Below, in pieces: positions 16,790 to 24,236 of a DNA stretch of 44,001 bases (position 1 is its first letter; every line of letters begins with the position of its first letter). The position numbers were made by a program, and so were the translations under genes. The stretch covers positions 1-44,001 of the forward strand of contig CACWJQ010000018.1 in assembly GCA_902761225.1 (NCBI GenBank), given 5' to 3'. Below the pieces are notes generated by a model. That model was not told the origin of the DNA. It saw nothing but the letters and a program-made list of their open reading frames with translations, and did no database searches. Source of the DNA: an uncultured Lachnospiraceae bacterium. Its GTDB lineage: Bacteria; Bacillota; Clostridia; Lachnospirales; Lachnospiraceae.

Positions 16790-17633
16790 GAGGGATTATT
16801 CCCTTATCAGGATCAAAGACCTTAAGGTTTTCGCCCATCATGGTGTTCTTGAAGAGGAGACTGTAAACGGACAGGATTTCTACGTGTGCGTTGACGCCTA
16901 CCAGAATATCTCGCCTGCGGCAACGCTGGATGAGCTGGTGCTTACCACTGATTACAGCGACCTGTGCAGACATATCAATACATTCCTGACGGAAAACACC
17001 TTCAAGCTGCTGGAGACGGCGGTTGAGGAGCTGTGCAAAAGCCTGCTCCTGAAGTATTCGCTGATAGAGAGCGTTGTGGTGGAGATCAAAAAACCCCAGG
17101 CTCCCATCGGCCTTCCCGTTGAGTATGCTTCGGTGGTAAGGAAGATGTGCAGACACAGAGCACTTCTCAGTCTTGGCTCCAACATGGAAGACAGGGAGAA
17201 GCATTTGAAGGAAGCGATAGAAGAGCTTGATGCGGAACCTGCGACCGGTGTTGTCAGGATCTCAAGTATTATGGAGACCCTTCCCTACGGTTACAAGGAA
17301 CAGGATAAGTTCATGAACTGTGCGGTTGAGGTCACGACACTTCTTTCCCCAAGAGAACTGCTGATATTTACTCAGGGAATAGAGCAGAAGCACGGAAGAG
17401 AACGCAAGATACACTGGGGCCCCAGGACTCTGGATATCGATATAGTATTCTATGATGATCTTGTATATGGCGATGATGTACTTCAGATACCGCATATAGA
17501 TATGCAGAACAGGTACTTTGTGCTAAAGCCCCTGTCGGAGATAGAACCCGGATACAGACATCCTCTTCTCGATAAAACCGTGATACAGCTGCTGTTTGAG
17601 CTTGAAGAGAAGATCTCCGATGCCGATAAATGA
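16770..17633 (+). CDS. folBK: Bifunctional dihydroneopterin aldolase / HPPK (FolB-FolK fusion)
   Basis: A 287-residue fusion of two consecutive folate enzymes. Residues 1-130 are FolB (RIKDLKVFAHHGVLEEE with the catalytic-type Glu, and VEIKKPQAP), which cleaves dihydroneopterin to hydroxymethyl-dihydropterin. Residues about 132-287 are FolK (LLSLGSNMEDREKHL, FMNCAVEV, RKIHWGPRTLDIDIVFYD), which pyrophosphorylates that product from ATP. The start at 16770 lies inside the end of folP after a GGAGGG site. No folC, pabA or pabB is in view, so the pathway is completed elsewhere. Confidence 0.95.
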   Translation: MVQERNERDYSLIRIKDLKVFAHHGVLEEETVNGQDFYVCVDAYQNISPAATLDELVLTTDYSDLCRHINTFLTENTFKLLETAVEELCKSLLLKYSLIESVVVEIKKPQAPIGLPVEYASVVRKMCRHRALLSLGSNMEDREKHLKEAIEELDAEPATGVVRISSIMETLPYGYKEQDKFMNCAVEVTTLLSPRELLIFTQGIEQKHGRERKIHWGPRTLDIDIVFYDDLVYGDDVLQIPHIDMQNRYFVLKPLSEIEPGYRHPLLDKTVIQLLFELEEKISDADK

Positions 17634-17640
17634 CAAAAGC

Positions 17641-17682
17641 AGATCCCGGAAGTCTTACGGCTTGTCCGGGATCTTTGTTTTT
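17641..17682. terminator. Bidirectional terminator shared by the fol operon and the Gx gene
   Basis: AGATCCCGGA (17641-17650), 14-base loop, TCCGGGATCT (17665-17674), then a T-rich tail. The 3' arm and part of the loop are the last codons and stop of the minus-strand Gx transporter gene, so coding sequence doubles as terminator. On the minus strand the same stem is followed by GCTTTTG. Confidence 0.8.
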
Positions 17683-18176
17683 AAGAGAAATGATGATGCA
17701 AGGCCTGTGAACATGCCGGTTATGATGCCTGCGAGAACAAGGTAGGGTGTGTATGAAAAAACTGCGGCAGAGCCCATTATGAAGAATGCGCATATGAGCT
17801 GTCCCGCATTATGAAACAGTCCCCCGAAGGCTCCCGTTATATGCAGGTACTTTCCATGCAAAAGGGCATCTGCAAGTATCTCTGTAAGAAGCGCTGTAAA
17901 GCCACCTGTCAGAGAGTAGATGACTGATACCGGATTTCCGAAGAGTATCCCGGATATGATAATCCTTACAAGAAGGACCATGCCTGCTTCCCTTCTGCCG
18001 AAGCGTTTCATGCAGTAAAGGGTTATGATATTGGAGAGACCCGGCTTGATGCCGGGGATGAAAAACAGCGGGGGAAGAAGGCTTTCAAAGGCATAGATCC
18101 CCAGAGAAAGTGCACTCATCAGGCCAAGGACTGTAATGCTGCGTATGCGGTTTTTGTTATCAGTAGGTCCAGGCAT
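17655..18176 (-). CDS. Gx transporter family membrane protein
   Basis: A 173-residue integral membrane protein with about five segments. It matches the family once called heptaprenyl diphosphate synthase component I: GIKPGLSNIITLYCM, RIIISGILFGNPVSVIYSLTGG and the AFGGLFHNAGQLICA segment are characteristic. The family resembles ECF substrate-binding subunits and its cargo is not firmly known. It overlaps the upstream NusG-II gene by 17 bases. In Firmicutes these two often sit near flavin-dependent redox genes; here ApbE is transcribed divergently next door. Confidence 0.85.
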   Translation of the reverse strand: MPGPTDNKNRIRSITVLGLMSALSLGIYAFESLLPPLFFIPGIKPGLSNIITLYCMKRFGRREAGMVLLVRIIISGILFGNPVSVIYSLTGGFTALLTEILADALLHGKYLHITGAFGGLFHNAGQLICAFFIMGSAAVFSYTPYLVLAGIITGMFTGLASSFLLKTKIPDKP

Positions 18177-18603
18177 CGGTGCTGCTTTCTTCTGTATCGT
18201 CTATGGTTATCATGAGTCTGTTGGGCAGGCATGCTATCGGGATCCCGGGTGAACTTATGCTGCCCCGGTGAATGCACAGTCCGGCCGGGCAGTCAGAATC
18301 CGTTACACATACTCCCTCAGGGGATATCCTGATGACATTATATGAACTGTCCGGATGCTGTATCCCCTCAAGGATATATGCATCTCCGGAGCCTGAGGCG
18401 GGGACAACGGTGATGTATATATCATCTGTTATGACGCTCATGTCATATGTTCTCAAAAGAGTTCCGCCGGAAATGATCCTGACAGTTCTTCCCCGGGATC
18501 TGCCTTCCCGGAGTATGAGGACAAGACAAAAAACAGCGATGATGATCAGTATCGCAGACATGAGGATATGAGGTTTTTTAAATTTTCCCATGTAGTCAGA
18601 CAT
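18160..18603 (-). CDS. NusG domain II-containing membrane-anchored protein
   Basis: A 147-residue protein: one N-terminal membrane segment (about 14-31) and an outside domain of the NusG domain II type, recognised by VCVTDSDCPAGLCIHRGSISSPG and IACLPNRLMITI. Four cysteines (CV...DCPAGLC...CLP) are the family's hallmark. An alternative ATG lies at 18591. Role unknown; the family accompanies ApbE, FMN-binding proteins and the Gx transporter, suggesting part of an extracytoplasmic redox or quinone-related system (inference). Confidence 0.85.
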   Translation of the reverse strand: MSDYMGKFKKPHILMSAILIIIAVFCLVLILREGRSRGRTVRIISGGTLLRTYDMSVITDDIYITVVPASGSGDAYILEGIQHPDSSYNVIRISPEGVCVTDSDCPAGLCIHRGSISSPGIPIACLPNRLMITIDDTEESSTDAWTY

Positions 18604-18631
18604 AATGGCATTTTAACATGGATCTGTTCAA

Positions 18632-19789
18632 ATGAAACCATTTAGAGATAACAATAGGATAAAGGCCCGGAAAAAACTTAAGTGTAAGCTTTTGGCAGGT
18701 GTGGTACTGCCGGTTCTTTTTGTATGCATTACCGCATCGTGCGGCAGAATGCAGCCTGAGACAAAGTCCGGACTTGTGATGGATACTGTTTTTACCGTGA
18801 CAGTGTACGGGGATGCTGAGATCACTGACAGACTTCTTGAAGCGGCAGATCAGCTGGATAAGACAGTTCTGTCAAGGTTTGAGGCAGGATCCCTCGTATC
18901 ACGTTATACGCAGGATATATCTGCAGACGGCAGTGAACAGATAAGCACAGGCAGTGACGTACAGGCAGATAAGGAGTCTCACTATATTGCTTCCGTGTAC
19001 GGCAGAGAATATGACCTGGATGATATATTTTCAGATTGTGAGGACATTAGATATGACTCTGCAGGAGCATTCGATGTGCGTATCGGAGCTCTGTCTGATC
19101 TGTGGGATATAAAGGGGCGTATGACAGGCGAAGATAAGGATGGTTTTCCGGTGCCTGCTCAGATAGAGTCTTTAAGGGGTGACAGATCGGTGCCCGATCT
19201 TGGAAGCGTTGGAAAGGGCATTTATCTTGATCTTGCATATGATATCCTGTCGGATTCGAATGCCTTTGCTGCGGTGGTCAGTGCCGGAGGGAGCATTCTT
19301 GTATACGGCCAAAAGCCGGACGGAAAGCTCTTCAGGGTCGCGATAAGAGATCCATTCCCGGGATCATCTTCAGATGCATTTGCCACCATTATCCTGTCCG
19401 GAACACACTTTGTATCAACCTCCGGAAGCTATGAAAGATTCATAGAATATAATGGGGAGATATATCATCACATCATAGATCCCTTAAGCGGATATCCCGC
19501 ATGGACCCGTGATGATATCCTTAACAGATCTCAGATATCCGCCTCGTCCCTTTCAAGTCCCATTCCGGTGCCTGAACACATTCCTGTCTCCGTGACCATC
19601 ATAAGTGACAGCGGATTTTACTCCGATGCTCTTTCGACCGCCTGCTTCGTCCTTGGTCCCGACATGGGCATTGCACTTGCCGAAAAATACTCATCCGAAG
19701 CCATCTTTATCATGGATGATGGAACTGTCCTCGCCTCCCATGGTATAATCTTCGATGAACGGAGTAATACTTTTGAACTTGCATACTGA
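18632..19789 (+). CDS. apbE: FAD:protein FMN transferase (ApbE), lipoprotein
   Basis: A 385-residue exported flavin transferase that attaches FMN from FAD to threonine or serine of target proteins. A signal peptide ends at TASC (lipid Cys37). ApbE landmarks: LVMDTVFTVTVYG (about 49-61), DSAGAFDVRIGALSDLWDI, LGSVGKGIYLDLA, VSAGGSILVYG, STSGSYERF...YHHIIDPLSGYPA and SDSGFYSDALSTACFVLG with the metal-binding Asp region. The ribosome site is weak and the gene begins only 28 bases from the divergent NusG-II start. No FMN-binding acceptor is in view. Confidence 0.92.
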   Translation: MKPFRDNNRIKARKKLKCKLLAGVVLPVLFVCITASCGRMQPETKSGLVMDTVFTVTVYGDAEITDRLLEAADQLDKTVLSRFEAGSLVSRYTQDISADGSEQISTGSDVQADKESHYIASVYGREYDLDDIFSDCEDIRYDSAGAFDVRIGALSDLWDIKGRMTGEDKDGFPVPAQIESLRGDRSVPDLGSVGKGIYLDLAYDILSDSNAFAAVVSAGGSILVYGQKPDGKLFRVAIRDPFPGSSSDAFATIILSGTHFVSTSGSYERFIEYNGEIYHHIIDPLSGYPAWTRDDILNRSQISASSLSSPIPVPEHIPVSVTIISDSGFYSDALSTACFVLGPDMGIALAEKYSSEAIFIMDDGTVLASHGIIFDERSNTFELAY

Positions 19790-19884
19790 TACCTGCGGAA
19801 CCTTTGTGAATGAAAAGTGTGATATCTGCTGCTTTTAAAATATAGATCTGTAGCGATCGATGGACGTTAACAACGGAGAATATT

Positions 19885-20205
19885 ATGACTGACGAGATCC
19901 TTAGGAAGATATACGACGCCACCCCGCCTGATGAGGAACTTGAGGATATTGCGGATTTCTTCAAGGTGTTCGGTGACAATACAAGACTGAAGATAATGAT
20001 AGCTCTTCTTCAGAGCGAGCTGTGTGTTCAGGATATTGCGGATGCGCTTCAGATGACCCAGTCCGCCATATCCCATCAGCTTAAGCTTTTAAAGCAGCTG
20101 GATCTTGTCAAGACCAGACGTGCCGGCAAGACCATCTTTTATTCCCTTGCAGACGACCACATTTCGTCGATCCTGTCCATGGGTATCGACCATATTGAAG
20201 AGTAA
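19885..20205 (+). CDS. ArsR/SmtB-family metal-responsive repressor
   Basis: A 106-residue winged-helix regulator. The recognition helix is seen in CVQDIADALQMTQSAISHQLKLLKQLDLV and the wing in RRAGKTIFYSL. The last helix carries D90, H92, H103 and E106 in the DxH-x10-HxxE spacing of the alpha-5 zinc/cobalt site (SmtB/CzrA type), so it is probably a Zn(II) or Co(II) sensor that leaves DNA when metal binds. No metal exporter is adjacent, which is unusual for this family. CGGAG precedes ATG 19885. Confidence 0.92.
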   Translation: MTDEILRKIYDATPPDEELEDIADFFKVFGDNTRLKIMIALLQSELCVQDIADALQMTQSAISHQLKLLKQLDLVKTRRAGKTIFYSLADDHISSILSMGIDHIEE

Positions 20206-20227
20206 AAAGGATATTTAATGATCCGGA

Positions 20228-21301
20228 TCACTTTTTGTCTTCCGTCACTATATTTTCCAGTGCTGCATCGAGAGCGGCGTTTACCGGAGAGTAGGATGTG
20301 CTTCCGGGCACCGTGTGATAAAGAGATGTCTCGTTGAAATAATCCTTGAAGTACACATATCCGCTGGTCATGGAGATCGAATTATAATATCCGCTAGCCA
20401 GAACGGTTGATCCGCTTCCGTCAGTCCGTACAAAGGCAAGATGAGGGTTATCACCCATTGTCTGATAATAGATATAACCGTTCAGTACGTTGAAGCTTTC
20501 TACTTTCTCACTTACCACTATCTCAATGGTCCTGTCGGATAATGAGTATTTTCTGAGCTGATATTCTTCGGAGGGTACCATGTAATAGATATATCCTCCG
20601 TCTATAACAGGATTCCAGAAGTCGCCTTCCAGTACAGGCGCGGTTGTCCCGCTCCTGGTATCATAGACCATCAGATTATGATCGCCTTCGGTATTGTTGT
20701 AATAGATAAGATCTCCGGATGCACATGAAGGATTTATACCGAACTGTGCAAGTATCTCCATGTTCTCGCCGCTTGTGTCAACTCCGAGAAAATACGGAGC
20801 ATCATGATTGTTGTCCGCCGTTCCCTCAAGGTACAGCCTGTCGCCCACAAGCTGTGCCTTTACCACAACATCACGGCTTATGGTAAATCCCTTGCTCCCG
20901 TCTATATGGGACCTGATGAAAGCGTGGGGTATCCTTACGCTTCCAAGACCTGCAGCCCCCGAGCTTCCGGACTGGAAGTAGTAAATGTAGTGTCCGGCAA
21001 CATTTATGCTGGTGGCAACAGCGGATGAGATCTTCTTACAGTCTGTCTCATCCACGTTCATGGAATAAAGAGAACCCCCGTCATAGGGATTGGCGAAGTA
21101 TACGCGGCCGTCGGCTTCGCACACTATGCCTCCGTTATTGAGATTTCCCGCTATATTCCCTATAGTTCCGGAAGGGTTGGATGGGATTTTTTCTCCTCTT
21201 TTGAAAAAAACGGCCGAGATGACCAGAATGACAGAAAACAGGACTATCACCGAGACCGCGATGATAATGGCTTTTTTATCTGTTTTCTTCCCTGCTGCCA
21301 T
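20228..21301 (-). CDS. Membrane-anchored DUF5050-like propeller protein
   Basis: A 357-residue protein with a basic N-terminus, one membrane helix (about 11-34, AIIIAVSVIVLFSVILVISAVFF) and an outside domain of repeated YIYY-type strands (GHYIYYFQSG, GDLIYYNNT, GGYIYYMVPS, NGYIYYQTMG, SGYVYFKDY), typical of DUF5050/PQQ-like propellers in clostridia. A GTG at 21334 would add 11 residues, but ATG 21301 has AAAGGA ten bases upstream. Ligand unknown. Transcribed from its own promoter, divergent from pheA. Confidence 0.78.
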   Translation of the reverse strand: MAAGKKTDKKAIIIAVSVIVLFSVILVISAVFFKRGEKIPSNPSGTIGNIAGNLNNGGIVCEADGRVYFANPYDGGSLYSMNVDETDCKKISSAVATSINVAGHYIYYFQSGSSGAAGLGSVRIPHAFIRSHIDGSKGFTISRDVVVKAQLVGDRLYLEGTADNNHDAPYFLGVDTSGENMEILAQFGINPSCASGDLIYYNNTEGDHNLMVYDTRSGTTAPVLEGDFWNPVIDGGYIYYMVPSEEYQLRKYSLSDRTIEIVVSEKVESFNVLNGYIYYQTMGDNPHLAFVRTDGSGSTVLASGYYNSISMTSGYVYFKDYFNETSLYHTVPGSTSYSPVNAALDAALENIVTEDKK

Positions 21302-21376
21302 AGTAAGATTGTCCTTTCCGTTTTGGGGATCCACCGTACCAGAAATGTACGTAAATTTCGTTAACTCTCACTTTTG

Positions 21377-21405
21377 ATTTTAACCTTGAAGCGTATTTTT
21401 ATCAA
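21377..21405 (-). promoter_or_regulatory. Promoter of the DUF5050-like gene
   Basis: On the minus strand: -35 TTGATA (21405-21400), 17 bp, -10 TAAAAT (21382-21377). The -35 lies inside an inverted repeat that also touches the pheA promoter. Confidence 0.65.
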
Positions 21406-21427
21406 GGCTCGGGAAGCCGTAAATACG
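21392..21427. repeat. Inverted repeat between two divergent promoters
   Basis: CGTATTT (21392-21398) and AAATACG (21421-21427) enclose a second inverted pair GGCT (21406-21409) and AGCC (21415-21418). It covers the minus-strand -35 and abuts the pheA -35, so it could be a shared operator. It has no T run, so it is not a terminator. Confidence 0.5.
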
Positions 21428-21456
21428 TTGTAAAATCGGTTATTTCGGAGTAAAAT
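21428..21456 (+). promoter_or_regulatory. Promoter of pheA
   Basis: -35 TTGTAA (21428-21433), 17 bp, -10 TAAAAT (21451-21456), leaving a short leader of about 28 nt with TAGGAG before the start. No leader peptide or T-box fits in that space. Confidence 0.65.
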
Positions 21457-21490
21457 ATATTAGTTAAAATTTACGCTTAGGAGCACCTGT

Positions 21491-22615
21491 ATGGATTTAT
21501 CGGATATCAGAATACAGCTTGACGAATGCGATTCGGAGATAGTCAGGCTATTTGAAAAAAGAATGGCGCTTGCAGAGGAGGTTGCTACCGTAAAGCTTGC
21601 CTCCGGCAAGGCGGTTCTTGATAAGGAAAGAGAGAACGCGAAGCTTGCAGCGGTTTCCGGCATGGCAAGCAATGAACTGAACGCTGAGGGCATCAGGGAG
21701 GTCTTTAAGCTCCTTATGAGCATAAGCCGCAAGTTCCAGTATAAGAAGCTTGAGGAGAGCGGAAGGCATATCAACATACCCTTTATTCCCATAGGGGATA
21801 TAAGGCAGGGATCACCCAGAGTAGTGTTTCAGGGTGACGAGGGAGCATATTCGCAGATCGCAATGAAGAGATATTTCGGAGACGATGTATCTTCCATTCA
21901 TGTGCCCACCTTCAGAAGTGCAATGATGGCCATATCCGAGGGAAGCGCCGATTATGCTGTTCTTCCCATCGAAAATACCACTGCGGGTATCGTTAATGAG
22001 ATATACGATCTGCTTGCCGAATATGAGAATTACATTGTTGCAGAGCAGGTGATCAGGATAGAGCATTGTCTTATGGGTGTGAAGGGAGCATCCCTTTCGG
22101 ATATAAGTACTGTTTTTTCACATCCACAGTCGCTTATGCAGTCCGCAAGATTTCTCGGAGAGCATGAATGGAAGCTGATCTCCATGCCCAATAATGCATT
22201 TGCGGCCAGAAAGGTGGCAGATGAATGCGATAAGACCCAGGCTGCCATAGCAAGCGAACTTGCGGCTGAGGTTTACGGTCTGGATATCCTTGAAAAGGGA
22301 GTGAATTCGGCTGAGAACAATTCCACAAGGTTCATAATCGTGACCGGGCAGAAGGTATACAGGGAGGATGCAGGCAAGATAAGTATCTGCTTCGAGGTTC
22401 CTCATGAGAGCGGCTCTCTGTATAACTGTCTCGGACACTTTATATTCAACGGTCTCAATATATCCAAGATCGAATCGAGACCTATTGAGGGACGCACCTG
22501 GGAGTACAGGTTCTTCCTGGACTTTGAAGGTAATCTTTCAGATCCCAGCGTAAGGTGTGCTCTTACGGGCCTCAGGGAAGAGGCAAGATATCTCAGGGTA
22601 CTTGGCAATTACTGA
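21491..22615 (+). CDS. pheA: Bifunctional chorismate mutase / prephenate dehydratase
   Basis: A 374-residue P-protein for phenylalanine synthesis: chorismate to prephenate to phenylpyruvate. Domains in order: chorismate mutase (1-90; LDECDSEIVRLFEKRMALAEEVATVK), prephenate dehydratase (about 110-285; FQGDEGAYSQIA, LPIENTTAGIVNEIYDLL, NSTRFIIV), and an ACT domain (about 295-374; ISICFEVPHESGSLYNCL, ISKIESRPI) that normally gives feedback inhibition by phenylalanine. TAGGAG precedes ATG 21491. Monocistronic. Confidence 0.96.
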   Translation: MDLSDIRIQLDECDSEIVRLFEKRMALAEEVATVKLASGKAVLDKERENAKLAAVSGMASNELNAEGIREVFKLLMSISRKFQYKKLEESGRHINIPFIPIGDIRQGSPRVVFQGDEGAYSQIAMKRYFGDDVSSIHVPTFRSAMMAISEGSADYAVLPIENTTAGIVNEIYDLLAEYENYIVAEQVIRIEHCLMGVKGASLSDISTVFSHPQSLMQSARFLGEHEWKLISMPNNAFAARKVADECDKTQAAIASELAAEVYGLDILEKGVNSAENNSTRFIIVTGQKVYREDAGKISICFEVPHESGSLYNCLGHFIFNGLNISKIESRPIEGRTWEYRFFLDFEGNLSDPSVRCALTGLREEARYLRVLGNY

Positions 22616-22648
22616 TGTGCTTTCATTAAGCATCCGATCTGCCTGCCA

Positions 22649-22654
22649 TATAAT
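22649..22654 (+). promoter_or_regulatory. -10 element before the ppx-ppk genes
   Basis: A perfect TATAAT; the -35 position (22626-22631) is poor. The predicted transcript would start near 22661, about 20 nt before the ppx start. Confidence 0.5.
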
Positions 22655-22681
22655 GAACGGATGTCACATTGGAGGATGGGG

Positions 22682-24211
22682 ATGGTACATACATTTGCTG
22701 CCATAGATGTCGGAAGCTTTGAACTTACCATGAAGATATATGAATACGGTGGCAGGAAGCAGATGAAAGAGATCGACTGTCTTGTGACAGGACTGTCACT
22801 TGGCGCCGACACATATGCCACAGGCAAGATCTCAACCGAGAAAGTGGATGAGCTCTGCCATGTACTGTCACACTTTGCTTCCGTTATGCGCTCATATAAG
22901 GTCGAATCCTATAAGGCATACGGAACAAGCGCCATAAGAGAAACCGAGAATTCAGAGATACTGCTCGATCTGATAGAGACCAGAACCGGGATCCATATAG
23001 ATACCCTTTCCAATTCGGAACAGAGATTCTTAGATTACAAATCCATAGCCGGCGCGGGTGATGATTTCTTCACTGCCATTCAGGACAGTGCCGCAATACT
23101 TGATATAGGCGGCGGAAGCATACAGATATCATTGTTTGATGAGGACTCGCTTGTGAGTACACAGAACCTGAGACTTGGGGTTCTGAGGATAAGGGAGAGG
23201 GTTGAAAGCCTCGGAGCCGATCCTTACAGGATGAGACTTCTCGAGGAGGAACTCATCGATGCCCAGCTTCTTACCTACAAGAAGCTGTTCCTTACAGGAA
23301 CTGTGAGAAACCTGATAGTGATGGACGATTACATCAGCGGATGCATCAAGAAGAGAGCATCCGATCTGGGACAGGACTTTCTTTCCGGGAAGGACTATCT
23401 GCAGCTTCTTGATGACCTGTCTTTGCGCGGAACCTTTGAGACCGCACGCATGGTGGGGGTTCCGGAAGAGAAGGTGCCTCTCATCAGGATATCCGGGATA
23501 CTTGTTAAGAGTCTCAGCAGCATAATCAAGTCAGACAAGATCTTTGCTCCCGGTGTAACTCTTTCAGACGGTATCGCCTATGAGTTCGCTGAGAGAGAAA
23601 AGCTCATAAAGCATGCGCACGATTTTGAGAAGGATATAACTGCCTGCGCACTCAACATATCAAGGCGCTACAACGGTTCACGTTCCAGAGCGGAGACCCT
23701 GAGGCAGATATCGGGAACAATATTCGATTCGATGAAAAAGGTCAGCGGTCTGACTAAAAGAGACAGACTGTACCTTGATATAGCGACGATCCTTCATGAC
23801 TGCGGCAAGTATATTGCCATGACTGATATAGGTGAGAGATCCTACGACATCATTATGGCTACGGAGATAATCGGTCTGTCACATCATGAAAGAGAGATAG
23901 TTGCCAATATCGTCAGGTTCAATCATTCCGATTTTGAATACCTCGGAAGTGACGACGAAGGCATCGGCTCCCTTGGACGTGACGGATATATCAGGGTTGC
24001 AAAGCTGACTGCCATATTAAGACTTGCCAACAGTCTCGACAGAAGCCATAAGCAGAAGCTCAAGGAGGTGAAGGCTTCCCTTTCGGGAAATGAACTTCTC
24101 CTGAGTGTGAAGACTCCGCAGGGCTTTTTGCTTGAAGAAGCATTCTTCCCCGAAGCTGCAGACTTCTTCGAGGAGATATATTCGATCAGACCGGTAATAG
24201 TGAGAAGCTGA
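22682..24211 (+). CDS. ppx: Ppx/GppA exopolyphosphatase with C-terminal HD domain
   Basis: A 509-residue enzyme that trims phosphate from polyphosphate ends and/or hydrolyses pppGpp. The actin-like ATPase fold shows AAIDVGSFELTMKIYE (1), AYGTSAIRETEN, and ILDIGGGSIQISLF. The C-terminal third is an HD-type helical domain (ILHDCGKYI...LSHHEREIVANIVRFNH). The start at 22682 is six bases after GGAGG; in-frame ATGs at 22661 and 22676 lie upstream of or on that site. Polyphosphate kinase follows 25 bases later, so the pair builds and degrades the same polymer. Confidence 0.92.
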   Translation: MVHTFAAIDVGSFELTMKIYEYGGRKQMKEIDCLVTGLSLGADTYATGKISTEKVDELCHVLSHFASVMRSYKVESYKAYGTSAIRETENSEILLDLIETRTGIHIDTLSNSEQRFLDYKSIAGAGDDFFTAIQDSAAILDIGGGSIQISLFDEDSLVSTQNLRLGVLRIRERVESLGADPYRMRLLEEELIDAQLLTYKKLFLTGTVRNLIVMDDYISGCIKKRASDLGQDFLSGKDYLQLLDDLSLRGTFETARMVGVPEEKVPLIRISGILVKSLSSIIKSDKIFAPGVTLSDGIAYEFAEREKLIKHAHDFEKDITACALNISRRYNGSRSRAETLRQISGTIFDSMKKVSGLTKRDRLYLDIATILHDCGKYIAMTDIGERSYDIIMATEIIGLSHHEREIVANIVRFNHSDFEYLGSDDEGIGSLGRDGYIRVAKLTAILRLANSLDRSHKQKLKEVKASLSGNELLLSVKTPQGFLLEEAFFPEAADFFEEIYSIRPVIVRS

Positions 24212-24236
24212 AGTATCAGGCAGCACAGGAGCGATA

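Noticed and set aside
20219-20230. Palindrome TGATCCGGATCA followed by CTTTTTG between convergent genes
   Set aside because: The stem has only four usable pairs with a 4-base loop; too weak to call a terminator, though some transcription end is expected here.
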